Assembly (NCBI GenBank): GCA_965203255.1
Contig: OZ241882.1
Coordinates: forward strand, 5,022,001 to 5,086,000
Length of the DNA stretch: 64,000 nt
Origin: JAPOUP01 sp965203255
GTDB taxonomy: Bacteria > Pseudomonadota > Alphaproteobacteria > Rhodobacterales > Rhodobacteraceae
Direction of reading: 5' to 3'
The number at the start of each line of letters is the position of its first letter. The first letter of the stretch is position 1. Both the position numbers and the translations under genes were made by a program. Positions 35,120 to 43,555 of the stretch are shown piece by piece. The notes under the pieces are model-generated. The model ran no database searches. It was given only the letters and a program-made list of their open reading frames with translations, and had not been told where the DNA came from.

Positions 35120-35207
35120 TTGTCCACAGGCCCTAGCGTTCCTTCATTTCGCGCAAACATACCGAAAGAGATTGACTCACTGAACTTAACACATTGATTG
35201 CCAAAAT

Positions 35208-35351
35208 TTATCCTGAATGCTTCCAACACAAGATTCTTGTTTTGGCCACTTCATCGACCCACGCGTTGATCAGCACTTCGAATGAGCCTTCTGCGCCCAA
35301 TTCGTCTACATGAAAACGGGACTCACCCAAACAAGGGCGATTACATATTGC
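35208..35351 (-). pseudogene. Coding-like C-terminal fragment of unknown gene
   Basis: 47 codons ending in TAA at 35208-35210 with a protein-like pattern: NRPCLGESRFHVDELGAEGS and FEVLINAWVDEVAKTRIL. An in-frame TAG lies at 35352-35354 and no ATG start exists. The R2 repeat begins about 40 bp further upstream, so the 5' part was probably lost. I do not recognise the family. It is AT-richer than the IS copies beside it. Confidence 0.35.
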
Positions 35352-35390
35352 CTAACCATGAAGGAAATCAATGAAATGAATCCCACCCTG

Positions 35391-35568
35391 TAGCGTTTTC
35401 CCGCATAACGGCCTGCGGCCTGCGGCCTGCGGCCTGCGGCCTGAACCGCCGCCGGGCGGGAAAGCCGGATGTGGCCGGTATCCGGCTACGGTCTGGCCCC
35501 TCAATATCCCGCAGTCCTGCCGCCACAGAGAAATTTGGTTAGGCAAGTATATAATCCCCTTTGAATAC
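35391..35568 (-). repeat. Dispersed repeat R2, copy 2, with 7-bp tandem expansion
   Basis: Inverted relative to 24214-24431. Contains GGCCTGC-type heptamer repeats (about five units near 35412-35442) where copy 1 has fewer. It lacks the ~60-bp middle segment of copy 1. Together the two copies bracket the accessory island. Confidence 0.85.
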
Positions 35569-35700
35569 GTCCCAACCGGCTACCCCGCTAATGGGATCAC
35601 TGCGGCCAGCGCCATAGCTCGCGAATGCTTGGGCTGGAGCAGGTATCAGAAGCGAATTTATGCTGTTCGCGAAGTGATGCTGGGGCAAGCGAGGAATGGT

Positions 35701-35774
35701 TGGAGGTGAGTACCGGATTCGAACCGGTGTACACGGATTTGCAGTCCGCTGCGTAGCCTCTCCGCCAACTCACC
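35701..35774 (-). tRNA. tRNA-Cys (GCA)
   Basis: 74 nt. The 5' end GGTGAGTTGGCGGAGAGGC pairs with ACTCACC at the 3' end, followed by T and encoded CCA. The anticodon arm CGGACTGCAAATCCG carries GCA (Cys). The T arm CCGGTTCGAATCCGG is canonical. It stands at the right side of the accessory island, a usual place for integrative elements. Confidence 0.96.
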
Positions 35775-36205
35775 TGCGACGCAATGGAGACTTAAGTCAT
35801 GATCGGCACAAAGGCAAGCACGTTCTCGCCGCCGGTTAGGAAGAAAAGGGGCCCGGTGATCCAGGTTGGGAGTGATCCGGATGACGCTTGGTCGTTGCCA
35901 CCGCTGCTTGTGCGCCTACGGGCACTCATTGCCGGTTCCGGGCCGGGCACGCTCACAGCGGGGATGGTATGTCCGCGCGAGAGTTAGCCCGGACGACAGG
36001 CCAGCTAACCACCTTTGCGATAATTGTGATGCTTTGCGACAATTGTGATGTGCTGGACGCAGGCAGTTGGCATACACAATATCCATAGGTCCGATGGTAT
36101 TCGGCATGGGATTGAACTTGCCTGCCAGTCCGTCGGCAGTTGCTTCTGCTTCCATTCCATGGCAGAGAGACTTCGAGATTGGCGGTTCCACGAGGTCCGA
36201 TCCCA
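35775..36205. other. Spacer upstream of pcm; contains a 19-bp tandem repeat
   Basis: 431 bp with no recognised gene. The noticeable structure is an imperfect direct repeat at 36014-36051, listed separately, about 155 bp before pcm. Confidence 0.45.
36014..36051 (+). repeat. Imperfect 19-bp tandem repeat, possible operator
   Basis: TTTGCGATAATTGTGATGC (36014-36032) is followed directly by TTTGCGACAATTGTGATGT (36033-36051), 17 of 19 identical. The AATTGTGA core could be a protein-binding site; alternatively it is a slippage duplication. Confidence 0.6.
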
Positions 36206-36859
36206 ATGACTGAAATTCCCGCCCAGCGCACGACCATGGTCGACACGCAGGTTCGGCCTTCCGACGTCACCAAATTTCCCATCATAAGCGCGATGCTATC
36301 GGTGCCGAGAGAGGAGTTTGTGCCAGATGGGGCGAGAGGGACAGCTTACTGCGACGCTCCTATCGCCCTCGGCGGCGAGCGCGTCATTCTGGATCCCCGG
36401 ACGCTGGCGAAACTGCTCGACGCGCTTGACATACAGCCAAATGAGATCGTTCTGGATCTGGGCTGTGGATTGGGCTACTCATCGGCCGTCATCGCCCGCT
36501 TGGCAGAAGTGGTGATTGCCGTTGAGGAAGATGCCGAACTGGCCGCTGAGGCAGAATCCAGACTTGTGGTTGAAGGTGTTGACAATGTCGCGGTCTTCGT
36601 TGCGCCTCTTTCTAAAGGTGAACCACGGCACGGCCTATATGACGTGGTGCTGCTTCAGGGCGGGATTGAGAAGCTCCCAAGTGCGATCATGGGCCAAATC
36701 AAGGACGGTGGGCGCATTGGGGCGATTTTCGTCCAGGGAGAATTCGGCGTCTGCCGGATCGGTCGAAAGAATGGCGATTCGATAGATTGGCGGGACGCAT
36801 TCAATGCAATGGCTCCTGTGCTGCAGGGGTTTGCCATGGAGAGGGAATTTCAGCTATGA
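36206..36859 (+). CDS. pcm: Protein-L-isoaspartate O-methyltransferase family
   Basis: 217 residues. The Rossmann motif I VLDLGCGLGYSSAVIARLA binds S-adenosylmethionine. PREEFVPDGARGTAYCDAPIAL and the C-terminal QGGIEKLP follow the Pcm pattern. Alphaproteobacterial Pcm homologues preceding tolC often lack the full substrate loop, so repair of isoaspartate is likely but not certain. ATG 36206 has GAGG 10 bases upstream. The stop overlaps the tolC start (ATGA), so the two genes are coupled. Confidence 0.9.
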   Translation: MTEIPAQRTTMVDTQVRPSDVTKFPIISAMLSVPREEFVPDGARGTAYCDAPIALGGERVILDPRTLAKLLDALDIQPNEIVLDLGCGLGYSSAVIARLAEVVIAVEEDAELAAEAESRLVVEGVDNVAVFVAPLSKGEPRHGLYDVVLLQGGIEKLPSAIMGQIKDGGRIGAIFVQGEFGVCRIGRKNGDSIDWRDAFNAMAPVLQGFAMEREFQL

Positions 36860-38301
36860 TCGATTTGGGGACTGGGTTGAACGTTATGTCGAGGCGGGGC
36901 GGGGCCGGGATGGGCCGGTCGTTAGGTTGCATACTGAAATTCCCGATACTGTCTGTCGGTATCGCAATGGGAACTGCCTTCGCTCAGGATGCTGGGGCCG
37001 AAACCTTGGCTGATGCACTTGTAGGCGCTTACGAGAATTCAAATCTGCTTGAACAGCAGCGCGCACTTCTTCGTGCAGCTGATGAAGATGTCTCGCAGGC
37101 ATACGCAACTCTCTTGCCTGTCCTGAACTTCGTTACCCAGGCCAATGCCTCCGGTCCGGAACGAAGTAGGGAAGGAGAGCATTGGTCCGGTTCGTTGGCG
37201 CTCACCATGGATTTGACTGTCTTCGACAATGGCGTCACACGTCATGCCGCAGAGGCAGCCAAGGAAACAGTTCTTGGACTGCGTGCGGCACTGATGCGGG
37301 TGGAGCAGGAAGTTCTTCTGGATGCCGTTGTGGCGTATATGGAGGTCATTCGGGCTACACAGTTCGTTTCGTTGCGCGACAACAATGTGGAGCTGATCAC
37401 CGAGGAACTGCGCGCCGCCAGAGACAGATTCAATGTAGGTGAGGCAACACGGACGGATGTGTCGATCGCAGAGGCACGTCTTTCCGCCGCCCGTGGCAAT
37501 CTCGCGGCGGCAGAAGGTGACCTCGTGGTCGCGCGGGAGACTTACAGGTCTGTCATCGGCCGACTGCCAGAGGAACTGGAATGGCCGGGAACGAACCCAG
37601 CGCTAGCGAATTCCGAAGAAGACGCAAAGGGGATTGCCGTCAGAACCCATCCGCGGATCAAGGAATTACAGCGCAGTGTCAATGCCGCCGAAGCAAATGC
37701 CCAACGTGCCCGCGCTGCGCAGGGCCTCACTGTCACGACAGGTTTGAATCTCTCCGTAGATGACCAGTCCGATCACAGTTACGGCGCTAGCCTGCGTGCA
37801 ACTCTTCCGATCTTCCGTGGTGGTTCTGTCTCCGCCCTGCGGGAGTTGGAGGACCGTCGGGATGCCGCTCGTGCGGCTCTCCTACAATCTGTCATAAATG
37901 TGGAACTTGGAGTGGGAAGAGCTTGGTCCATGCTACAGGTGTCGGCTGCACGAACGGAGGCAAGCAGGCTACAGGTAACCGCCAGCCAGCTCGCGTACGA
38001 TGGAGTTCGGGAAGAAGCCCGGTTTGGTTCACGTACCACACTTGACGTACTTGATGCCGAACAGGAACTTCTTGACGCTAGATCAAACCTAATTGGCGCA
38101 GAGGTTCAGCAGTTTGTCTCTCGGTACTCCCTTCTTTCTGCGATGGGCGTTCTAAGTGTGGAGAGTCTGGGGCTTGGCATCGTTACATATGATCCTGCGG
38201 TTCACTACAATCTGGCGAATTCGAAGTCCCGTCCGAGCAGATCCTTGAGCAAGCGCGGGAGCGATCTTGACCGTGTTCTTGAAGCTCTCCACAAGCAGTA
38301 G
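36856..38301 (+). CDS. tolC: TolC-family outer-membrane efflux protein
   Basis: 481 residues. The signal sequence (LKFPILSVGIAMGTAFAQDAGA) is followed by two OEP repeats rich in coiled coil: SNLLEQQRALLRAADEDVSQAYATLLP and the mirrored half from HPRIKELQRSVNAAEANAQRARAA with GSRTTLDVLDAEQELLDARSNLIGAE. It forms the trimeric export duct for type I secretion or RND efflux. The ATG at 36856 overlaps the pcm stop; MSRRGG at 36886 is an alternative and also gives a signal peptide. Confidence 0.93.
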   Translation: MIDLGTGLNVMSRRGGAGMGRSLGCILKFPILSVGIAMGTAFAQDAGAETLADALVGAYENSNLLEQQRALLRAADEDVSQAYATLLPVLNFVTQANASGPERSREGEHWSGSLALTMDLTVFDNGVTRHAAEAAKETVLGLRAALMRVEQEVLLDAVVAYMEVIRATQFVSLRDNNVELITEELRAARDRFNVGEATRTDVSIAEARLSAARGNLAAAEGDLVVARETYRSVIGRLPEELEWPGTNPALANSEEDAKGIAVRTHPRIKELQRSVNAAEANAQRARAAQGLTVTTGLNLSVDDQSDHSYGASLRATLPIFRGGSVSALRELEDRRDAARAALLQSVINVELGVGRAWSMLQVSAARTEASRLQVTASQLAYDGVREEARFGSRTTLDVLDAEQELLDARSNLIGAEVQQFVSRYSLLSAMGVLSVESLGLGIVTYDPAVHYNLANSKSRPSRSLSKRGSDLDRVLEALHKQ

Positions 38302-38454
38302 TTGGTCCGTCTACGAGGTGTAGCACCCAAATTCCGCTGTCAAAGTACATCAGACGGTACTTCTGGGCGGAACCGGGAAAGGGCTTCGGAAGTTGGCCGG
38401 CCGCCGTGATTGGCTTCCGCGCCGTCAGTTGTAGATCAATGGCGTGGGAGCATT

Positions 38455-38769
38455 ATGTCAGGAACCGAAGCTGAGCCGTTTCTGTTGACTCCTGAGATGC
38501 GGGTCGATCCAGATGCAAATGACCCTAGAGCCATCGGTAACGCTGATACACGCGATGGCAAAAAACCCGAGCTTGCATCCGTTGATCCTATCGGCGAAAG
38601 ACCGCCACTTGAGGTGCAGGTCCCGGTTGATCGGGAAATGCTGCGTAGCATGGTTTCCGACCTCATGCGCGAAGAGCTTCGGGGCGAGACAGGTGAGCGG
38701 ATCACCGACAGAATTCGGCGATTTGTTGACCGAGAGGTTCAACATGCGCTCACTGGGCGACGGAAGTGA
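38455..38769 (+). CDS. DUF2497 protein (PopZ-related C-terminus)
   Basis: 104 residues: a polar, probably disordered N-terminus and a conserved C-terminal helix block LRSMVSDLMREELRGETGERITDRIRRFVDREVQHAL. That block matches DUF2497, the region that mediates oligomerisation in the polar organiser PopZ. In relatives this gene lies between tolC and valS; here valS is 12 kb away. The acidic N-terminus is shorter than in PopZ, so a pole-organising role is inference only. Confidence 0.75.
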   Translation: MSGTEAEPFLLTPEMRVDPDANDPRAIGNADTRDGKKPELASVDPIGERPPLEVQVPVDREMLRSMVSDLMREELRGETGERITDRIRRFVDREVQHALTGRRK

Positions 38770-38842
38770 GTTATGCCGATCCATGAATGGCAGACTCCGA
38801 ACAGAAGCAGAACATTCTTTGGAATGCGTTTGGCGCAGCGAC

Positions 38843-38952
38843 GCAATTTCCGGGCGAAGGACCGGAGGAAATGGTTGGGAAGCTGGATTCCCGCCTCCCG
38901 GATCTGGGAGGGCTGAAGTCCCGCTGGGAGTGAACGTATCCGTGTTTCCCGG
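38843..38952 (-). repeat. Interspersed repeat R1, copy B
   Basis: About 110 bp. Its reverse complement shares GGAAACACGGATACGTTCAC and CATTTCCTCCG-type blocks with 5546-5655. It lies just after the DUF2497 gene and has no coding potential of its own that I recognise. Confidence 0.75.
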
Positions 38953-39229
38953 CCACCTGTCGCTCGGCGGACAAGTCACACGGGCGATCGGCGCGGCCCT
39001 GCCTCTCCGGGACGTCCTCCTGAAGTTGACTGCCCTGTTCCGAGAAGCGTCCGAAGCCCTGTGAAAACGAAAGCGGCGGACCGAATGCTACTTCGTGTGT
39101 GGAAGTGCCTGGATCAAACAGGTTGGCGCTTGTGGGGACAGTGCACCGCCGCTACAGGGAAAATCGTTTGATTAGACATAGGTCGGACATTAGGAGTCCG
39201 GCGAAATTCCAACGTATGAGAGGTTTACG

Positions 39230-41173
39230 ATGTTCGCCTTTGTCCTTTCACTGATTTTCCTGTGCGGCGCGGTTCTGTGGTATATCCTGCGTCCGCTGGA
39301 CGGACTGAGGGGAATTCCGCAAATCCTGCGCGGCATGGTCGGTCATCTTTGCCTACTGCTGGCTGTGCTGTTCCAGCTTCCCGTTCATTTCGTCATGCCG
39401 GGCGGGCGGGAGATCATGGTACTTGACCGGGTCTATCTTGGAACCGACCTCCAGGATGGACGGCTTATTGCTACGGGCGGAGAGCGTGGCCTACAGGCCC
39501 GTACCCTGCCGCCAGGATTCCAGTTCGAGCCTTTCGTCGGCCTCATCTACAGAACTCAGAGGGTGCCCTATACGGTGGTGCCGGAAGGCCATTACGGCCT
39601 CGTGTCGGCCCGTGATGGCCAGGCGCTCCCGGAAGGGTCGGTCATCGCCCCGCCGGTGCCGGCGGAACTGTTCATGGACGCCGTCGGGTTCATGGAGGGC
39701 CGCGAGACCGACGGCGTGACCTACCAAGGCACCAAAGGTCCGCAGACTACGGTGCTGCGTCCGGGCGCCTATCCGATCAATACGCACCTGTTCAAGGTGG
39801 AAATCGACGAGACCACCAGGGCGACGGTCGTACCCAACGGTGCCGTCGCGGTGATCAAGTCGGCGGTGAACGAGGGACGCCGTCCGGCTGACATGCCCAC
39901 GCGGCCGGGCGAGGTCGTGGACTGTTCCAGGACCGAACGTCAGACGGTGGGCAGCGTCAGTGTCGAGCTGGTGCCCGTGGGTTGTCGCGGGACCTGGGAG
40001 GAACCTCTGCCGCCAGGCACATATTTCCTCAACCGCATGGCCTACGAAGTCACGCTGCTGGAGACCCGCACCAATGTCTGGACCTATGCCGGCGGCTATC
40101 GGTCGTCGCGCATTGATCTGGAAATGGCGGCGGACGGGTCGGTGACCCAGGAACGGACGCCGATAACTGTGCCCGCCCGGGAGGATGCAGCAGGCAATGC
40201 CGTGGCGGTTAAAGTCGAAGGCTGGACGGTGCATGTGGACGTGCGGATTCAGGCACAGGTGCCGCCGGATCGGGCACCGGCGACGGTGGCGGCGGTGGGC
40301 AACCTGGAGGCGGTGCGCGATCGGTTCATCACCCCGGACCTTCGATCGGTGCTGCGCAACATCGGCGGTGGCACGATCGAGGTTCCCAACCGTGTCGCCC
40401 ATGACGAGGCCCTGCGCCAGCTCGAGACGCTGGAGACCGAACTCCAGCTGCTCCGGGCTTCCGTCGCGCCGGATGCCCCGGTGCCAGAAGCGGTGGCGAT
40501 GGAACTGCGGCGACTGGAGGCGGACATCGCCGACGGGCGGCGGAACCTTCCGGATCCGGACATGACGGTACGGCGGAGGACACTGGTGCTGGATTTCATC
40601 GAGAACCGCGAACTGCTGGAACGACTGGTGACCCGGGCGATGGAATCGGCTGGTGAGGACGCCGGGATTTCCATTGTCGGGGTTAAAATCGGCAATGTTG
40701 ACATTCCCGCCGAACTCCTGGTGGCGCGTAAGCGCGAGCAGCTGGCTGTGCAGTTCCGCGCCGCCACCATCCAGGAGCGGCTGGCTCAGGTGGAGCGCAT
40801 CGAAACCGAGCGCGAGAAGGCGACGGCGGACCAGCAGGCGGTGCTTGTGACTGAGCAGATCGCCCGCGAGCGCGCCGCCATCGCCGTGGAGCGGCGGGCG
40901 GACGAGGGCCGTGCGGAGCAGGCCTACCTTGAGGCGTTGGCGGCAGGCGAAAAGGCGCAGGTGGATGTCATTGGCCAGAGCGAGGTTGTCCGGCTGCGCA
41001 TGCTTGAGGCCATCCTGGAGGCGATTCAGGAACATCCGGAACTGGTCAGTGGCCTGAACCTGCCGCGCACGGTCGTGATTGGCGGTGACGGTGGATTGGA
41101 GGGTGCCAGTGCCGTTCTTGGCGCCACGCGGATGTTCGGCGGTCCGATGGAAAGTGGCGATGACCGTCGGTGA
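39230..41173 (+). CDS. SPFH/band-7 domain membrane protein (flotillin-like)
   Basis: 647 residues. Two N-terminal hydrophobic segments (about 1-20 and 33-55) anchor it. SPFH-type beta sheets follow (VVPEGHYGLVSARDGQALPEG; VPNGAVAVIKS). A long helical region from ~545 is rich in E/R/A (QERLAQVERIETEREKATAD), typical of flotillin-type coiled coils that build membrane rings. The role is unknown. It is flanked by spacers on both sides, so it is probably monocistronic. Base composition looks GC-richer than the neighbours. Confidence 0.85.
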   Translation: MFAFVLSLIFLCGAVLWYILRPLDGLRGIPQILRGMVGHLCLLLAVLFQLPVHFVMPGGREIMVLDRVYLGTDLQDGRLIATGGERGLQARTLPPGFQFEPFVGLIYRTQRVPYTVVPEGHYGLVSARDGQALPEGSVIAPPVPAELFMDAVGFMEGRETDGVTYQGTKGPQTTVLRPGAYPINTHLFKVEIDETTRATVVPNGAVAVIKSAVNEGRRPADMPTRPGEVVDCSRTERQTVGSVSVELVPVGCRGTWEEPLPPGTYFLNRMAYEVTLLETRTNVWTYAGGYRSSRIDLEMAADGSVTQERTPITVPAREDAAGNAVAVKVEGWTVHVDVRIQAQVPPDRAPATVAAVGNLEAVRDRFITPDLRSVLRNIGGGTIEVPNRVAHDEALRQLETLETELQLLRASVAPDAPVPEAVAMELRRLEADIADGRRNLPDPDMTVRRRTLVLDFIENRELLERLVTRAMESAGEDAGISIVGVKIGNVDIPAELLVARKREQLAVQFRAATIQERLAQVERIETEREKATADQQAVLVTEQIARERAAIAVERRADEGRAEQAYLEALAAGEKAQVDVIGQSEVVRLRMLEAILEAIQEHPELVSGLNLPRTVVIGGDGGLEGASAVLGATRMFGGPMESGDDRR

Positions 41174-42091
41174 CATCCAGATACTGTGCAACCCTTTCGG
41201 CTGAGATTTGATACGGCGACACGTGCCCAACGAGAAGGTTCAGGTATTGTGTAATGAAGTGGCCACGGATAAGGTCGCGATACCGACGTGGGTGCGGAAT
41301 CCCGATCCGGAGCGGCCCTGTGCCGCGATCCATTCCGCCCGCCCGATCCAAGTCCAGAGCATCGGTAACAGGAGAGACTTCCGGTACGGCGGCGAGGACG
41401 ACCTAAGGATTGGCGCGGGCGGAGTTGTCGAGGTGCGTGGCGTGGAAGATCAATGCTAAACCATCCAAGGCGAGGCCGATATGGAACGTGAGGAACATTC
41501 GGTCCGCATCTGCCCTGACGGTCGGAGCGCCAACAACTACCGCGGGGGCGTGTGAATCTGGAAGAACCTCAGCTACAGGATGCTGGGTCTGTTCACAGGT
41601 TCGGCGCGGTTGAATTCCATCGGCAATCGTGTCCTCTGCGGCTTCGGCATCTCGTCCGCTAACCGAAACGTCGGCGACTGCGCCTTGGCGATTTTCAATG
41701 ACCGGATCGGCACTGCTCCCCAGCGCGTCGTCGACAAACGCAGGCCGAGCGGTCATCGAAAAGTCATTTGGAGTGGGAGGCAGGTATTTTTCTAAATCCA
41801 GTCCGTGTGGTGAAATGGGATACTCCAAGGGCGATGTAAGTGATTTACGGAGCGCGGATGGTGACGGTGGACGGCTGTACGACTGAAGTGCCCTATGTTG
41901 GATGTTGATATTGCTTTTTAAAAGAATATATGATAATATCACGACAATTTAGATGGATAGGCGCGGACTTCAGATGAAGCCTGATCATACCGACGCAGTC
42001 ACTCTCCGCACGCTGCCCTCTGCATGATCTGCATGACCCCGTCATCCTTGTAGCCCTGCTTCCAACGAAACTGATTGCACATTCAGTGCGG
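41174..42091. other. No confident gene (918 bp)
   Basis: A 179-codon frame lies on the minus strand (41403-41942), but it lacks a ribosome-binding site and has no family pattern. The block RRYRDLIRGHFITQYLNLLVGH on the minus strand near 41250 looks protein-like, but runs into the SPFH gene. The region may hold a decayed gene. Confidence 0.4.
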
Positions 42092-43555
42092 TTATGCCCA
42101 GCGATGGGCCTCTCGCGTCAGGGTCAGGAGAGAGTCGATGTCCATGTGCCTTTCCAGATGCATTGCCAATTCATCCAGGGTCGTATCCGTCATTGACTCA
42201 TGGCAAATTCCACTCCCTTCGCCTCCCAACTCGGCCAGTAAAGAATTTCTGAACCCATCCGATGAGAATATTCCGTGGAGATAGCAGCCGCGCACCCGTC
42301 CATCCGGACTAGCCGCCCCTTCGGTGCGTTCACCGATACGCAACCATGCCCTCTCCCGATCAGGGCCTTCCGTCTGGCCAAGGTGAATCTCGTATCCGAT
42401 TACCCTATCGCCCGTAACCAAATAGACCGCTTCTGTTCTCTTGGTCCGTTTTTCTGGGTACATTTCGGTCACCACGTCCAAGAGGCCTAGGCCAGGAAAG
42501 CGCCCAGCGATTCCTTCGATGCCTTGGGCGTCGATGATTTCCTTTCCTAGCATTTGGTAGCCGCCGCACACGCCAAGAACGTGGCCACCACGCCTTACAT
42601 GAGCCAGTAGATCGATGTCCCAGCCTTGGTTCCGGAAGTCGCAGAGATCCCCGATCGTCGATTTCGAGCCCGGAATCAGCACGAGATTTGCATCGCCGGG
42701 AAGAGCGCGTCCCGGTTCCACGATTTCGACGGTTACCCCTGATTCCGCCACAAGCGGGTCGAGGTCGTCGAAATTCGCGATCCGGCGCAAGCGTGGCACC
42801 GCGATCCTGAAAGGTCCGCCGGGGGCGGAACCGATGTCCAACACGTCCTCGGCGGGCAGTTTCCAGGAATCGTTGAACCATGGCAGAATGCCGAGCCCTG
42901 TCCAGCCTGTACGCCGCTCGATCTCCGGCACTGCCTCCTGAAATAGCGAAACATCTCCGCGGAACTTATTGATCAGAAACGCTGAAATCCGGCTCCTATC
43001 TGTCGGCTCAAGAACCTCGTGGGTTCCAACCAACTGGGCTATCACACCTCCCCGGTGGATGTCCGCCACAAGCAGGGCCGGCACGTCTGCGGCTTCGGCA
43101 AAGCCCATGTTTGCAATGTCCCCCACACGTAAATTCGTCTCAGCTGGGCTGCCTGCGCCTTCGATCAGTACAAAATCGGCAAACGTGGCAAGTCTGGCAA
43201 AACTCTCCATGACCCTAGGGAGTAGTTTCGGCTTTAGATTTGCGTAACAACCCGCCTTGACCGTTGTCATTCGGCGGCCCTGAACCACGACCTGTGCACC
43301 GGTTTCAGATTCGGGTTTCAGGAGAATCGGGTTCATGTTCACATTCGGCGGTTGTCTCGCAGCTCGAGCCTGCAGCGCCTGAGCCCGGCCGATTTCACCT
43401 CCATCAACGGTGACTGCCGAATTGTTGGACATATTCTGTGGCTTGAACGGTGCCACTGAAAGCCCCCGGTTCGCAAGCGCTCGGGCGAGACCTGCAACAA
43501 CCAGAGATTTGCCGACATTCGAACCCGTTCCCTGTATCATGATGGCTCTGGCCAT
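42092..43555 (-). CDS. cobQ: Cobyric acid synthase (glutamine-hydrolysing)
   Basis: 487 residues. It amidates side chains b, d, e and g of adenosylcobyrinic a,c-diamide in cobalamin synthesis. The N-terminal ATPase-like domain opens IMIQGTGSNVGKSLVVAGLAR and includes PFKPQNMSNNS. The C-terminal class I glutaminase domain has the Cys in LGVCGGYQMLG and His in GCYLHGIF. Full length. No other cob genes lie in the window, although two corrinoid-dependent enzyme families (RdhA, MttB) do. Confidence 0.97.
   Translation of the reverse strand: MARAIMIQGTGSNVGKSLVVAGLARALANRGLSVAPFKPQNMSNNSAVTVDGGEIGRAQALQARAARQPPNVNMNPILLKPESETGAQVVVQGRRMTTVKAGCYANLKPKLLPRVMESFARLATFADFVLIEGAGSPAETNLRVGDIANMGFAEAADVPALLVADIHRGGVIAQLVGTHEVLEPTDRSRISAFLINKFRGDVSLFQEAVPEIERRTGWTGLGILPWFNDSWKLPAEDVLDIGSAPGGPFRIAVPRLRRIANFDDLDPLVAESGVTVEIVEPGRALPGDANLVLIPGSKSTIGDLCDFRNQGWDIDLLAHVRRGGHVLGVCGGYQMLGKEIIDAQGIEGIAGRFPGLGLLDVVTEMYPEKRTKRTEAVYLVTGDRVIGYEIHLGQTEGPDRERAWLRIGERTEGAASPDGRVRGCYLHGIFSSDGFRNSLLAELGGEGSGICHESMTDTTLDELAMHLERHMDIDSLLTLTREAHRWA

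Larger units (their letters stand above)
34246..35133 (+). mobile_element. IS5-family (IS427-group-like) insertion sequence, 888 bp
   Basis: Terminal inverted repeats GGGCCTGT(T/G)GACAATC at both ends (34246 on, and the complement ending 35133), flanked by TA on each side (34244-34245 and 35134-35135), the usual IS427-group target. It contains one transposase gene. It directly abuts the IS630 element. Confidence 0.9.

Noticed and set aside
35400..35445. Tandem heptamers considered as a CRISPR-like array
   Set aside because: The units are 7 bp without spacers; no array with 28-37-bp repeats and unique spacers was seen anywhere in the window.
39491..41230. A 579-codon open frame on the minus strand
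   Set aside because: It is antisense to the SPFH gene, has no family pattern, and such shadows are common opposite GC-rich genes.
41403..41942. A 179-codon minus-strand frame in the spacer after the SPFH gene
   Set aside because: No ribosome-binding site, no family resemblance and uneven composition; kept as unassigned spacer.
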